A stretch of DNA of 64,000 nt from Aurantiacibacter rhizosphaerae (GCF_009807005.1 NZ_WUBR01000003.1:496001-560000), one strand, 5' to 3'; counted from the first letter of the stretch, positions 17,771 through 27,326 are shown. A program made the numbers and translations. The notes: a model not told the origin generated them from the letters alone.

Positions 17771-17822
17771 GCCGCAGCGGGTGTTACAGACCAAAGCAGG
17801 TGCCGCATATCCGGGCTCCCGA

Positions 17823-18662
17823 TCAGTCTCGCAAAAGTTCGTTGATCCCGGTTTTGGAGCGGGTTTGCGCGTCCACCGTCTTTACGATCACGGCGCAATA
17901 CAGGCTCGGGCCGGGCGTGCCGTCGGCCAGCGGCTTGCCCGGCAGCGCGCCAGGCACCACGACAGAATAGGGCGGCACTTCGCCGCGGTGCACTTCGCCG
18001 GTTTCGCGGTTCACGATCTTGGTGGATGCTCCAAGGTATACGCCCATCGAAAGCACCGCGCCTTCGCCCACGCGCACGCCCTCTGCCACTTCGGATCGGG
18101 CGCCGATGAATGCACCATCGCCGATGATCACGGGGTCTGCCTGCAAAGGCTCCAGCACGCCGCCGATGCCTGCGCCGCCGGAGATGTGCACATTCTTGCC
18201 GATCTGCGCACAGGAGCCGACCGTGGCCCAGGTATCCACCATGGTGCCTTCATCCACGAAGGCTCCGATATTCACGAAGCTGGGCATCAGCACGGTGCCC
18301 GGCGCAATATAGCTGCCGCGCCGCACGATGGCGCCGGGCACGGCGCGAAAACCTGCCTCCGCAAAGCGATCCTTGCCCCATCCGGCAAATTTGCTGGGCA
18401 CCTTGTCATAGGCGGCGGCACCGGCGCAGCCGTTTTCGATCACGCGATTGTCATACAGGCGGAAGGACAGCAGCACGGCCTTCTTCAGCCACTGGTTCAC
18501 CTGCCAGCCGCCGTTGCCATCGGGCTGCGCCACGCGCGCCTCGCCTGCATCCAGCATCGCCAGGGCTTCGTCCACCGGCCCGCGCACATCGCTGCTGGCG
18601 GCGTTGACTTCGGCGCGGTTTTCCCACGCCTGTTCGATGGCGGTGACGAGTTCGTCGGACAT
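17823..18662 (-). CDS. dapD: 2,3,4,5-tetrahydropyridine-2,6-dicarboxylate N-succinyltransferase
   Basis: 279 aa from the ATG at 18662 ([16 protein letters not shown]), the usual length; the open frame further up is not family-like. DapD uses succinyl-CoA in the lysine/meso-diaminopimelate pathway. The middle is a left-handed hexapeptide-repeat helix ([54 protein letters not shown]). The C-terminus [15 protein letters not shown] segment ([12 protein letters not shown]) is typical. dapE is not in the window. Confidence 0.97.
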   Translation of the reverse strand: MSDELVTAIEQAWENRAEVNAASSDVRGPVDEALAMLDAGEARVAQPDGNGGWQVNQWLKKAVLLSFRLYDNRVIENGCAGAAAYDKVPSKFAGWGKDRFAEAGFRAVPGAIVRRGSYIAPGTVLMPSFVNIGAFVDEGTMVDTWATVGSCAQIGKNVHISGGAGIGGVLEPLQADPVIIGDGAFIGARSEVAEGVRVGEGAVLSMGVYLGASTKIVNRETGEVHRGEVPPYSVVVPGALPGKPLADGTPGPSLYCAVIVKTVDAQTRSKTGINELLRD

Positions 18663-18882
18663 GTCTGCTGGCTCCGGTACAATGTTCAGGTTCGCATGCG
18701 CGGCTAGCCCGTTGGCGTTCCTGATACAAGCGCGGACAGGGCGCGGCGTTTGCATATATTGCGCAAGCGGCCACGGATCATGGCCCAGTCCGTTAAAACA
18801 CCTGCGGTGCCTCCCGACACATGCGTTCAGAAAAGGTTACGAGGTTTGGGGTAAAAGGGGCTGAAGTAACAACAACATCAGC

Positions 18883-21330
18883 TTGGGATTTGGTTTGGGA
18901 CAGGTCAGCACATCACGAAAGCAGCGCGTCTGGCGCGACCGGGGATTGATGGTTGCAGCAGTGGCCCTGCTGTCTGCCTGCGGCGGTGGAGGGGGCGGCG
19001 GATCGCCCGTGATAAGCGCGCCGCCACCCGCGCCCGCGCCGACACCCACGCCAACTCCGACGCCCACGCCAACTCCGACGCCCACGCCAACTCCGACGCC
19101 AACACCGACACCCACGCCGACCCCGCCTGCGTCGGGCGGCTTCCCCGTGGCCGTAGTGCCATCGCAATTCAACACCACGGAATTTCGCCGTTCGGACGGG
19201 CCGGGGCAGCACAATGCGGCCACTGCCTGGGCTGATGGCTTTACAGGCGAAGGCGTGACCATCGCCGTTATCGACACAGGGATCGACCCCGACAGCCCGG
19301 AATTTGCCGGGCGCATCTCTCCTGCTTCAAAGGACATCTTTGGCAGTCGCGGGATCGAGGGAGGAGATGACCACGGCAATTCCGTGTCGCTGGTGGCAGG
19401 GGCGGCGCGCAATGGATCGGGCGTGCTGGGTATGGCCTGGCAATCCACCATATTGGCAATCCGCGCAGACGAGCCGGGATCGTGCGGGGCGGACAACCCT
19501 GAAGACCCCAGCACCGAATGCGCCTTTACCGACAGCGCTATTTCCGATTCCATCGCCTATGCGGTCAGCAATGATGCGAAGGTAATAAACATCTCGCTGG
19601 GCGGGCCAGGCGGCCTGACGCAAGGTTTGCAGAACGCGATTGCCAATGCCGTGTCGTCTGGCGTGCTGGTGGTAGTGGCGGCAGGCAATGACGGACGCAC
19701 CGAGCTGTCGCAATTTGCGCAGATGGCCGGAAATGCCGGCGATGGCGGCGTGATCGTGGTCGGTTCCGTCGATGACGATTACCAGATTTCCGATTTCAGC
19801 AATCGGGCGGGCGAGAATACCGAGTTCTACCTTTCCGCACGCGGAGAGGTGATCTGCTGCGTCTATGAAGATGGCGAATTATATGTCGATGACGAAGGGT
19901 TCATCTACCTATTCTCCGGCACGAGTTTCGCCACGCCGCAAGTGGCAGGCGCGGCGGCGCTGCTGGCGCAGGCCTTCCCGCAGCTGACGGGCAGGCAGAT
20001 TGCCAGCATCCTGCTCGACAGCGCATTTGATGCAGGCGATGCCGGAGACGATGCCGTCTATGGCCGCGGCATTTTGAACATCGCCGCGGCATTCCAGCCC
20101 GCCGGCACCACGCAACTGGCGGGCCAGCAGACCGCCATGGCGCTGGCCGATACGATCGCGACAGGATCCCCCGCCATGGGCGATGCCTTTGGCACGGCAA
20201 GCCTGCCAACACTGGTGACGGACAAATATCAGCGCGCCTTCTCTGCCGATATCGCCGCAGGCCTGCGCGGTGCGGATGTGCCGCAGCGGCTGCGCGGTGC
20301 GGTGGGGCAGGGTGCGCGGCACCTTTCCGCCGGATCGGACAAGGCCAGCGTCGCCTTCTCCATCGATGCAAGCGGCCGCTATTCGCCGCGCGCGCAGGAA
20401 TTGCGACTGGATGCCGAAGATGCAGAACAGGCGCGCGTGCTGGCAGCCCGCGTGGCCTTGCGCATATCGCCCGATACGCAGATCGGTTTTGCTTACCGGC
20501 AATCGGCAGATGGCCTTGTTGCCGGATTGCAGGATAGAGAGCGGCCCGCCTTCATGATTGCAGGCAGTGGCATTGGCGATGCGGGAATGCTGTCACAGGC
20601 AGACAGCGCGATTGCCCTGCGTCGCCAGCTTGGTTCGTGGGGCCTGACTGTCAGCGCGCAGAGCGGTTCCACCTTTACTGCCGCCGATGTACGCCGCGCT
20701 GCCGAATTGCGCGGGCACCGGACGAAGGATGCCACCTCCAGCATGGGCGCGGCGCTTGATCGCCGCTTTGGCGCGCTGGATGCTGCCGCCGGAATTACCT
20801 GGACGGCAGAGGACCAGACCGTTCTGGGAGCGCGTTTCCACGATGGCTTTGGCCTTGCGGGCAGCGATACGTTGTTCCTTGACGCCGATCTTGGCTGGCG
20901 GTTCGCGCCGGAATGGCGGCTGGGGGCGGCATATCGGCAGGGTTTCACGCGCCTTCGCGCCGCTCCGCTGCTGGCCGATGGTTCGCACGTCGCCAGCAAT
21001 GCATGGTCGATAGACGTGCAGCGCAGCGGCGTGTTTGCGGCAAACGATAGGCTGGCGATGCGCTTTTCCCAGCCCTTGCGCGTTGCGTCGGGCTGGCTGA
21101 ACCTGAGCCTGCCGGTGGATTTCGACTATCGTTCGCTTACGCCCACCTATGGCACCCGCCAGCTTTCCCTTTCGCCAGAGGGCCGGGAGCTGACCGGGGA
21201 ACTGGCGTGGGTTGGCAATCTGTGGGGCGGCAGCGCAGCGGCCAGCCTCTATATGCGGCGCGAGCCGGGCCATTATGCCGATATGCCCGAAGATGTGGGC
21301 GCAGCCCTGCGATGGTCGCGCAAGTTCTGA
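18883..21330 (+). CDS. subtilisin-like serine protease with C-terminal autotransporter barrel
   Basis: 815 aa from TTG 18883. Other starts are possible (TTG 18895, ATG 18949), and the start is not fixed. A lipobox (ALLSAC) is followed by G8-like and (TP)n low-complexity linkers to about 84. The S8 domain has all three catalytic motifs: AVIDTGID (Asp about 129), DDHGNSV (His about 164) and SGTSFATPQ (Ser about 348), plus the oxyanion region VVAAGNDG. From about 420 the sequence turns to alternating amphipathic strands ending in ALRWSRKF, a terminal aromatic as in autotransporter barrels. It is probably surface-anchored or released. Confidence 0.88.
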   Translation: MGFGLGQVSTSRKQRVWRDRGLMVAAVALLSACGGGGGGGSPVISAPPPAPAPTPTPTPTPTPTPTPTPTPTPTPTPTPTPPASGGFPVAVVPSQFNTTEFRRSDGPGQHNAATAWADGFTGEGVTIAVIDTGIDPDSPEFAGRISPASKDIFGSRGIEGGDDHGNSVSLVAGAARNGSGVLGMAWQSTILAIRADEPGSCGADNPEDPSTECAFTDSAISDSIAYAVSNDAKVINISLGGPGGLTQGLQNAIANAVSSGVLVVVAAGNDGRTELSQFAQMAGNAGDGGVIVVGSVDDDYQISDFSNRAGENTEFYLSARGEVICCVYEDGELYVDDEGFIYLFSGTSFATPQVAGAAALLAQAFPQLTGRQIASILLDSAFDAGDAGDDAVYGRGILNIAAAFQPAGTTQLAGQQTAMALADTIATGSPAMGDAFGTASLPTLVTDKYQRAFSADIAAGLRGADVPQRLRGAVGQGARHLSAGSDKASVAFSIDASGRYSPRAQELRLDAEDAEQARVLAARVALRISPDTQIGFAYRQSADGLVAGLQDRERPAFMIAGSGIGDAGMLSQADSAIALRRQLGSWGLTVSAQSGSTFTAADVRRAAELRGHRTKDATSSMGAALDRRFGALDAAAGITWTAEDQTVLGARFHDGFGLAGSDTLFLDADLGWRFAPEWRLGAAYRQGFTRLRAAPLLADGSHVASNAWSIDVQRSGVFAANDRLAMRFSQPLRVASGWLNLSLPVDFDYRSLTPTYGTRQLSLSPEGRELTGELAWVGNLWGGSAAASLYMRREPGHYADMPEDVGAALRWSRKF
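19041..19128 (+). repeat. tandem Thr-Pro repeat in the protease gene
   Basis: About 15 consecutive ACN-CCN codon pairs encode a (TP)n hinge. An 18-nt unit (ACGCCAACTCCGACGCCC) recurs nearly perfectly three times between about 19060 and 19110, then degenerates. Such repeats can change length by slippage without breaking the frame in 6-nt steps. Confidence 0.85.
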
Positions 21331-21334
21331 GGCG

Positions 21335-21985
21335 TCAGCTCATCAGGCGGCGGGTGAAATCCACAAGCCCCGTCTGGCGCGCACGGCTCATCCGCTCCGC
21401 CTCAAGGATGGTGAGCACCTTGTCGTAACACGCATCGATATCGTCGTTGACGACGACGTAATCATAGCCGTCCCAGTGGCTGATCTCGAACCGGGCGCGA
21501 TCCATCCGTGCGGCGATAACTTCGTCGCTGTCGGTCCCGCGGGAACGCAGCCTGTGCTCAAGCTCTGAAATGCTGGGCGGCAGCAGGAAGACGCGCACCA
21601 CGTCCGTTTCCATGCGCTGGTACAGCTGCTGTGTGCCCTGCCAGTCGATGTCGAATAGGAAATCCTGCCCGGCCTTGAGCCCGGCCTTGATCTGCGCCTT
21701 GGGCGTTCCGTAGCAATTGCCGAAGACCTTTGCCCACTCGAGGAATTCCTCGTTTTCCACCATGGAATCGAAGGTTTGCTGATCGACGAAGTGATAATCG
21801 CGTCCCTCGACCTCTCCGGGACGCATCGCCCGCGTAGTGACGGAAACTGACATTCCGATGCCATTGACCTGCTTCAGCAATTGGCGCGCAATCGTCGTCT
21901 TCCCGGTTCCCGAAGGGGAGGACAGGATGAACATCAGGCCGCGGCGGGCGAGCGGCTGCGAGGAAACTGGCGAGGATTCGATCAT
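21335..21985 (-). CDS. gmk: guanylate kinase
   Basis: 216 aa. Phosphorylates GMP to GDP with ATP. The P-loop SSPSGTGKTT begins near residue 22. The GMP-binding part VTTRAMRPGEVEGRDYHFVD and the lid EWAKVFGNCYGTP follow, all normal for Gmk. There is a short N-terminal extension (ESSPVSSQPLARRG); MFILSSPSG at residue 18 is a possible alternative start. Confidence 0.97.
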   Translation of the reverse strand: MIESSPVSSQPLARRGLMFILSSPSGTGKTTIARQLLKQVNGIGMSVSVTTRAMRPGEVEGRDYHFVDQQTFDSMVENEEFLEWAKVFGNCYGTPKAQIKAGLKAGQDFLFDIDWQGTQQLYQRMETDVVRVFLLPPSISELEHRLRSRGTDSDEVIAARMDRARFEISHWDGYDYVVVNDDIDACYDKVLTILEAERMSRARQTGLVDFTRRLMS

Positions 21986-22038
21986 GCAACGCTAATGCGG
22001 TGCAGCGTCAGGGGGATCAACCCCCGTGGGCGATGCGC

Positions 22039-22503
22039 CTAGATCAGCGCGTCGGGGTCCGACTGCTTTCTCAGCATTTTCTCGCCATCCTTGCGGGACT
22101 GGCGGCGCGATTTGCCCAGATCAAACAGAACCTTCGCAACAATGCCGCCACTTACCAATAGCGCACCGGGTACAGACTTGGTGGCGTATTTGGTGACACC
22201 ATATGCTGTGAGGGAGTGCAGCATGGAGCGGTTTTCCACCGCCTCCTTCGCAAACTGGCTGCCGTAACGCTTGCCCAGCATCGCCTTTTCAATGGTCTGC
22301 CGCGTCAGCCTGCCGATGCTGCGAATCAGGATATCGCTCATGATCAGGTTTGTGGCAGGGTTGCTGCTGGGGCCGGGGACGTCGTCGCCGTCACCGATCT
22401 TGGCCAGACCATCAGACGCCACATCGGTCACATGGCTGGGCTTGGACCCTTTTCCGCGGCGTTCTCTTACACGGCGACGGATCTCTTCGCGGCTCAGTTC
22501 CAT
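22039..22503 (-). CDS. hypothetical protein, 154 aa
   Basis: Begins MELSREEIRRRVRERRGKGS (ATG 22503; an ATG at 22527 adds eight residues), with a strongly basic N-terminus. A hydrophobic segment near 120-135 (VPGALLVSGGIVAKVLFDLG) could be a single membrane helix. The body contains TRQTIEKAMLGKRYGSQFAK. No family is recognised; the same block appears between gmk and sspB in related bacteria as far as I can judge from content. Confidence 0.65.
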   Translation of the reverse strand: MELSREEIRRRVRERRGKGSKPSHVTDVASDGLAKIGDGDDVPGPSSNPATNLIMSDILIRSIGRLTRQTIEKAMLGKRYGSQFAKEAVENRSMLHSLTAYGVTKYATKSVPGALLVSGGIVAKVLFDLGKSRRQSRKDGEKMLRKQSDPDALI

Positions 22504-22554
22504 GGTGATTTGCTCCCTTTCACGCATTGCAAGCGCGGCCGGAGGCAGGCGCTG

Positions 22555-23067
22555 CTATTTCTTGCGGCCGAAATCGACCGTGACGACATTCGAGCCGTCC
22601 TCAGTCTTTGCAACGTCTTCAACCGAACGGCGTTCCTCGCCAGCGGGTGCATCATTTTCCGCATCGTCATGCTCGGCCGGTTCGTCATCATCGACGGCGG
22701 CTTGGAATTGCAGCCCGAAATCGACCGCTGGATCGACGAATGCCGTAATGGCGGAGAAGGGCACCACCAGCTTCGACGGGATCTGGTTGAAGCTCAGCCC
22801 GACGGAAAATCCTTCATCGGTTACGTCCAGATCCCAGAACTTGTTCTGCAGGACGATGGTCATCTCGTCCGGGAAACGCTCTGTCAGCGCCTTGGGAATA
22901 TCCACGCCGGGGGCGCTGGTTTTGAAGGTGATGTAGAAGTGGTGATTGCCGGGCAGCGTGCCGCCCTCCTGCTGCACCGTGCCGAGCACACGCCCTACTA
23001 CGGCGCGAAGCGCCTCCTGCACGATCTCGTCATACGGGATCAGGCTGTCGGGTGTGTTATCGGTCAT
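22555..23067 (-). CDS. sspB: SspB family ClpXP adaptor
   Basis: 170 aa from ATG 23067. Alphaproteobacterial SspB (DUF2326-independent, SspB-alpha) delivers ssrA-tagged and other substrates to ClpXP. The body reads [56 protein letters not shown] and [18 protein letters not shown], all family features. After an acidic linker the C-terminal [11 protein letters not shown] is the expected ClpX-docking tail. It is divergent from hisB. Confidence 0.92.
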   Translation of the reverse strand: MTDNTPDSLIPYDEIVQEALRAVVGRVLGTVQQEGGTLPGNHHFYITFKTSAPGVDIPKALTERFPDEMTIVLQNKFWDLDVTDEGFSVGLSFNQIPSKLVVPFSAITAFVDPAVDFGLQFQAAVDDDEPAEHDDAENDAPAGEERRSVEDVAKTEDGSNVVTVDFGRKK

Positions 23068-23173
23068 GTGGCGCTTGGTGAAGCCGGATCGGGGCAAAAT
23101 CAAGCCGGAATCGGTAGGCTATCACCGCCTATGCGCTTGCGTGACGCAATCATCGCCCTATAGGCTCGGCCCC

Positions 23174-23767
23174 ATGCGTACAGGGCGAACAGAGCGAAAA
23201 ACCAAGGAAACCGACATCTTCGTCGAGGTGAACCTCGATGGATCGGGCCAATATGACATATCCACCGGAATCGGCTTTCTGGATCACATGGTGGAGCAGT
23301 TCAGCCGCCATTCCCTGATCGATGTCACCATGAAGGTGGATGGTGATCTGCATATCGATCAGCATCACACGACGGAAGATTCCGCCATCGCGCTGGGGCA
23401 GGCGCTGTCCGATGCCCTGGCCGACAAGGCCGGTATCGGCCGCTATGGCGAAGCGCATTCCCCGATGGACGAGACGATGGCCCGCGTGGTGGTGGATATT
23501 TCCGGGCGGCCTTACCTTGTCTGGAAGGCTCGCTTCACGCAGGAAAAGCTGGGCGAATGGGACACCGAGCTGATCGAACACTGGTTCCATTCCGTGTCGC
23601 AATCCGCCGGGCTGACGCTGCATTGCCAGGTTCTCTACGGCAGCAACAACCACCATATTTGCGAGGCGCTGTACAAGGGCTTCGCCCGCGCCATGCGTCA
23701 GGCGGTGGAGCTTGATACGCGCAAGGGCGGGGCCGTGCCCTCCACCAAGGGGCAGCTTGGTGGCTGA
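23174..23767 (+). CDS. hisB: imidazoleglycerol-phosphate dehydratase
   Basis: 197 aa, the monofunctional form. Removes water from imidazole glycerol phosphate in histidine synthesis. Mn-binding motifs are in place: [34 protein letters not shown] and the second half [19 protein letters not shown]. It opens the his block. ATG 23174 is the family start. Confidence 0.97.
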   Translation: MRTGRTERKTKETDIFVEVNLDGSGQYDISTGIGFLDHMVEQFSRHSLIDVTMKVDGDLHIDQHHTTEDSAIALGQALSDALADKAGIGRYGEAHSPMDETMARVVVDISGRPYLVWKARFTQEKLGEWDTELIEHWFHSVSQSAGLTLHCQVLYGSNNHHICEALYKGFARAMRQAVELDTRKGGAVPSTKGQLGG

Positions 23768-23776
23768 TTGTTCGAA

Positions 23777-23863
23777 GTCCGCACGCCCATCCGGGCGTTC
23801 GTCCTCGCTAGACAGCCTTCGCTGTGCTGCGGACCCGCTGCGGGCGGGCAGTCGCCCTTGCGG
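23777..23863. repeat. cloverleaf-like inverted-repeat element before hisH
   Basis: An outer stem GTCCGCA (23777-23783) / TGCGGAC (23828-23834) encloses two perfect 5-bp hairpins with 4-nt loops: CGCCC-ATCC-GGGCG (23784-23797) and ACAGC-CTTC-GCTGT (23812-23825). A third stem follows at once, CCGC/GCGG (23835-23838/23860-23863) with an inner GGGCG/CGCCC (23842-23846/23853-23857). It fills the hisB-hisH gap and is not coding. No second copy was noticed in the window. Confidence 0.6.
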
Positions 23864-23889
23864 TCGCTTCGTGCCCGTGGATCGGGACC

Positions 23890-24519
23890 ATGGCTGAGGC
23901 GATTGCTCTTATCGATTACGGCGCAGGCAATCTGCATTCCGTTTACAACGCGCTGAACGCCGCCGGGGCAGAGCATGTCACCGTAACCGCCGACCCGAGG
24001 CTGGTGCGTGGCGCAAAACGTATCGTGCTGCCGGGCGTCGGCGCGTTTGGAGCCTGCCGCGAAGGCCTGTGGTCCATCCCCGGCATGATCGAAGCATTGC
24101 AGGACAGCGTGATAGAGCGCCGCGTGCCCTTCCTCGGCATCTGCGTGGGCATGCAATTGCTGGCCGATCGCGGACTGGAGCACGGCACGCATGAAGGCCT
24201 CGGCTGGATACCGGGGGAGGTGCACAAGATAGAGCGCACCGATCCCAATATCCGCGTGCCGCACATGGGCTGGAACGACGTGGCGCTGACCGCCCATCAT
24301 GATGACCATGATTTGATCGAGGAGGGCGAGGCCTACTTCCTCCACTCCTATCATTTCGCCGCCCAAGACGGGGCGGATGTTGCCGCGATGACCGATCACG
24401 GCGGCGGCATCGTTGCGGCCGTGGCGCGCGACAATATCGTGGGGGTGCAGTTCCACCCCGAAAAGAGCCAGGCCTATGGTATAGACCTGCTGAAGCGATT
24501 TCTGGAGTGGAAACCATGA
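23890..24519 (+). CDS. hisH: imidazole glycerol phosphate synthase, glutaminase subunit
   Basis: 209 aa from ATG 23890 (AEAIALIDYGAGNLHSVYNA). Class I glutamine amidotransferase feeding ammonia to HisF. Catalytic Cys in GICVGMQLLADRG, and His/Glu in GVQFHPEKSQ. The preceding sequence is the structured element, so the longer frame from 23824 is not coding. The stop overlaps the hisA start (ATGA). Confidence 0.97.
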   Translation: MAEAIALIDYGAGNLHSVYNALNAAGAEHVTVTADPRLVRGAKRIVLPGVGAFGACREGLWSIPGMIEALQDSVIERRVPFLGICVGMQLLADRGLEHGTHEGLGWIPGEVHKIERTDPNIRVPHMGWNDVALTAHHDDHDLIEEGEAYFLHSYHFAAQDGADVAAMTDHGGGIVAAVARDNIVGVQFHPEKSQAYGIDLLKRFLEWKP

Positions 24520-25241
24520 TCGTATTTCCCGCAATCGACCTGAAGGGCGGCGAAGTGGTGCGCCTTGCCGAAGGCGATATGGATCGCGCCACCGTTTATG
24601 GTGACAATCCCGCAGCCCAAGCGATGCTGTTTGCCGAAGCTGGCGCAGAGCATCTGCACGTCGTCGATCTGGACGGCAGCTTCGCAGGCCGCGCCGAGAA
24701 CCGCGAGGCGGTGGAGGCGATTGTCGAGGCTTTTCCGGGCTATGTGCAGCTTGGCGGCGGTATCCGCGATGCAAAGGCCGTGGAAGGCTGGTTCAACCTC
24801 GGCGTAGCGCGCGTGGTGATGGGCTCTGCCGCTTTGAAAGACCCCGACTTCGTGAAGGAAATGGCGCGCGAGTGGGAAAGCGGCATTGTCGTCGCCGTGG
24901 ACGCGAAGGACGGCATGGTCGCTACCGAAGGCTGGGCAGAGGTGTCCGACGTGCGCGTGGAAGATCTTGCAAGGCGCTTCGAGGATGCAGGTGTCGCCAG
25001 CCTGCTGTTCACTGACATCGGCCGCGACGGAATGCTGAAAGGCTGCAACGTGCAGGCCACGGTCGACCTTGCGCGAGCGGTGGACATTCCCGTAATCGCC
25101 AGCGGCGGGGTGAAGGGGCTGGACGACATTCACATGCTCGCGCTGCAGGCGGATCAAGGGATCGAGGGCGTGATCACGGGCCGCGCGTTGTATGAAGGAC
25201 GGCTGGACCTGGCTACCGCGATTGCGATGGCGAACCGGTGA
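24516..25241 (+). CDS. hisA: ProFAR isomerase
   Basis: 241 aa. (Beta/alpha)8 barrel that isomerises ProFAR to PRFAR. Active-site Asp8 in FPAIDLKGG and the second Asp in FTDIGRDGMLKG; phosphate-binding GGGIRD and IASGGVKG. Starts at the ATG inside the ATGA overlap with hisH. Confidence 0.97.
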   Translation: MIVFPAIDLKGGEVVRLAEGDMDRATVYGDNPAAQAMLFAEAGAEHLHVVDLDGSFAGRAENREAVEAIVEAFPGYVQLGGGIRDAKAVEGWFNLGVARVVMGSAALKDPDFVKEMAREWESGIVVAVDAKDGMVATEGWAEVSDVRVEDLARRFEDAGVASLLFTDIGRDGMLKGCNVQATVDLARAVDIPVIASGGVKGLDDIHMLALQADQGIEGVITGRALYEGRLDLATAIAMANR

Positions 25242-25468
25242 TTATTCTCTTCGGTCTAATCTATGCTGCCGTGATTGGCGCCTTGTTTTTCGGCCAGTTC
25301 AAGGTCGTACGTCGGGCACTTCAGCAAAGAGTCGCGGGAATGGGGCGCTTCACCTTTCCGCGCGAAGAATCGCCGATTGGCTTTTGGATCGTGCTGGGCA
25401 TTGAGATAGCCGCGCTTATGCTGGCTTCTCTCTATTTTGCAGCTGCACTTGGCATTTTGCTCAAATGA
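25238..25468 (+). CDS. small two-helix membrane protein inside the his operon
   Basis: 76 aa from GTG 25238, overlapping the hisA stop (GTGA) and overlapped by hisF (ATGA). Helix 1 ([18 protein letters not shown]) and helix 2 ([20 protein letters not shown]) flank a basic loop with [20 protein letters not shown]. No family is recognised. The tight coupling on both sides shows it is translated with the his genes; its role is unknown. Confidence 0.8.
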   Translation: MIILFGLIYAAVIGALFFGQFKVVRRALQQRVAGMGRFTFPREESPIGFWIVLGIEIAALMLASLYFAAALGILLK

Positions 25469-26238
25469 CCGTCCGCATTCGCGTCATCCCCTGTCTCGAC
25501 GTGGCCGATGGCCGCGTGGTGAAAGGCGTCAACTTCGTCGATCTGAAAGACGCCGGCGATCCGGTGGAGCAGGCGCAGGCCTACGATGCGGCAGGCGCGG
25601 ACGAGCTGTGCTTCCTCGACATTTCCGCCAGTCACGAAGGGCGCGGCACGTTGCTCGATATCGTAAAGCGAACGGCGGAGGTGTGCTTCATGCCGCTGAC
25701 CGTGGGCGGCGGCGTTTCCAGCGTGGAGGATGCGCGCGCGCTGCTGCTGGCAGGTGCGGACAAGGTGGCGGTAAACTCTGCCGCCGTGAAGCGCCCCGAA
25801 ATCATGGCCGACATTGCCGATCGCATGGGTAGCCAATGCGCCGTCGCCAGCGTCGATGCGCGCCGCGTTTCCGCTCCGGGCGAGCCGGGACGCTGGGAAA
25901 TTTTCACCCACGGCGGACGGCGCGAAACCGGAATCGATGCGGTGGAACACGCGGTGAAACTTGCGGAACTGGGCGCGGGCGAACTGCTCGTCACCAGCAT
26001 GGATGGCGATGGCACGCAGGCAGGCTACGATCTCGAACTCACCCGCGCCATTGCCGATGCCGTGTCCGTGCCCGTGGTGGCGAGCGGCGGCGTGGGCAAT
26101 TTGCAGCATCTGGTCGATGGCGTGACGAAGGGCCACGCCAGCGCGGTGCTGGCGGCCAGCATCTTCCACTTCGGCACCTACACCATTGCCGATGCGCACC
26201 GTGCCTTGCGTGAAGCGGGCTTGCCGGCGCGGGGATAA
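25465..26238 (+). CDS. hisF: imidazole glycerol phosphate synthase, cyclase subunit
   Basis: 257 aa. Converts PRFAR and HisH-derived ammonia to IGP and AICAR. Catalytic Asp11 in [14 protein letters not shown] and Asp in [22 protein letters not shown] and VASGGVGN bind phosphate. ATGA coupling with the upstream membrane-protein gene. Confidence 0.97.
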   Translation: MTVRIRVIPCLDVADGRVVKGVNFVDLKDAGDPVEQAQAYDAAGADELCFLDISASHEGRGTLLDIVKRTAEVCFMPLTVGGGVSSVEDARALLLAGADKVAVNSAAVKRPEIMADIADRMGSQCAVASVDARRVSAPGEPGRWEIFTHGGRRETGIDAVEHAVKLAELGAGELLVTSMDGDGTQAGYDLELTRAIADAVSVPVVASGGVGNLQHLVDGVTKGHASAVLAASIFHFGTYTIADAHRALREAGLPARG

Positions 26239-26306
26239 AGGTCCGGAAACGGGACACTGCAGGGGGCGCCGTTGCGGCACCATGCGCGATGGGCTTTGCG
26301 AGGGCC

Positions 26307-26477
26307 ATGCCCTCCCGAATCGCAATCGCCACCACCATGCTTTTTGCCGCCACACCCGCCGCGGCGCGTGACGTTGCGCAAGTGTCGGAGGCCAGCAGCC
26401 TCACCTTGCTGGCGATGGGCGTGGCAGGCGTGCTGATCGGTCGCAGCCTTTCCATGCGCCGCAAGGACGAGGACTGA
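26307..26477 (+). CDS. small exported protein with PEP-CTERM-like tail
   Basis: 56 aa. ATG 26307 follows GCGAGGG; an ATG at 26289 would add six residues. A signal peptide (RIAIATTMLFAATPAAARD) is followed almost directly by SEASSLTLLAMGVAGVLIGR and a basic/acidic end (SLSMRRKDED). The second part resembles a PEP-CTERM/exosortase sorting tail (short motif, helix, Arg cluster), but the PEP motif itself is absent. Lies between hisF and hisE. Confidence 0.6.
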   Translation: MPSRIAIATTMLFAATPAAARDVAQVSEASSLTLLAMGVAGVLIGRSLSMRRKDED

Positions 26478-26528
26478 CGCACCTCTTGGCTTGACCGCAA
26501 GCCACTGCATCGCGCATTGCCATTGGCG

Positions 26529-26846
26529 ATGGATACACTCACCCGCCTGGAAGCCACCATTGCGCAGCGTCGCAAGGCCTCGCCCGACGATAGCTATGTC
26601 GCAAAGCTCAATGCCAAGGGGCTGCCGAAAATTTGCGAGAAGGTGGGGGAGGAAGCCACCGAAACCGTGATCGCCGCGCTGGCGGGCACGGATGCGGAGC
26701 TGACCGGAGAAGCCGCAGACCTGCTGTTTCACCTGCTGGTGCTGCTGGGCGCAAAGGACATTCCGCTGCACGATGTGCTGGCAGAGCTGGATCGGCGCGA
26801 AGGCGTATCCGGCCTCGATGAAAAAGCTGCAAGGACACCAGACTGA
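26529..26846 (+). CDS. hisE: phosphoribosyl-ATP pyrophosphohydrolase
   Basis: 105 aa from ATG 26529. All-alpha MazG-like pyrophosphatase for the second step of histidine synthesis. Signature [18 protein letters not shown] and [15 protein letters not shown] with the metal-binding acidic residues. Not fused to HisI. Its stop overlaps the HIT gene's ATG by one base (TGATG). Confidence 0.96.
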   Translation: MDTLTRLEATIAQRRKASPDDSYVAKLNAKGLPKICEKVGEEATETVIAALAGTDAELTGEAADLLFHLLVLLGAKDIPLHDVLAELDRREGVSGLDEKAARTPD

Positions 26847-27223
26847 TGGCTGTCGATCCCACCAAGCCCTACAATTCCGAAAATATCTTTGCAAAGATGC
26901 TGCGCGGTGAAGTGCCGTGCAGCAAGGTTTATGAAGACGAGTGGTCGCTGGCCTTCCACGATATCAACCCGCAGGCCGATGTGCATATCCTGGTGATCCC
27001 GAAGGGTGCTTACGTCAGCTGGGACGATTTTTCCGCAAAGGCATCGGCAGAGGAAATTGCCGGTTTCGTGCGCGCGGCGGGCCATGTTGCGCGTGAACAG
27101 GGGCTGGTGGTGCGCGGTTATCGCCTGCTGGGCAATGTGGGGCGCAATGGCGGGCAGGAAGTGCCGCATCTGCACGTGCACCTGTTTGGCGGCGGGCCGC
27201 TGGGACCGATGCTGGCTCGGTAG
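26846..27223 (+). CDS. HIT-family protein (HinT-like)
   Basis: 125 aa. Purine nucleoside phosphoramidase family. Zn-free HIT motif HLHVHLFGG near residue 111, with the upstream NIFAKMLRGEVPCSKVYED and FHDINPQADVHILVIPK typical of HinT. It closes the his block; the linkage of hisE with a HIT gene is common in alphaproteobacteria. Confidence 0.94.
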   Translation: MAVDPTKPYNSENIFAKMLRGEVPCSKVYEDEWSLAFHDINPQADVHILVIPKGAYVSWDDFSAKASAEEIAGFVRAAGHVAREQGLVVRGYRLLGNVGRNGGQEVPHLHVHLFGGGPLGPMLAR

Positions 27224-27326
27224 GCCGCACACTCGGCAGACCTTATGGGCGACTCGCTTCGCCGCCAAACGCTAATATTCTTGCGGCAGTCAGGCTGTAA
27301 GTCGCCGTTCATATAAGGAGAGCCAA

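Noticed and set aside
27224..27326. Possible structured element before ybgC
   Set aside because: Only short imperfect repeats are seen; nothing comparable to the hisB-hisH element.
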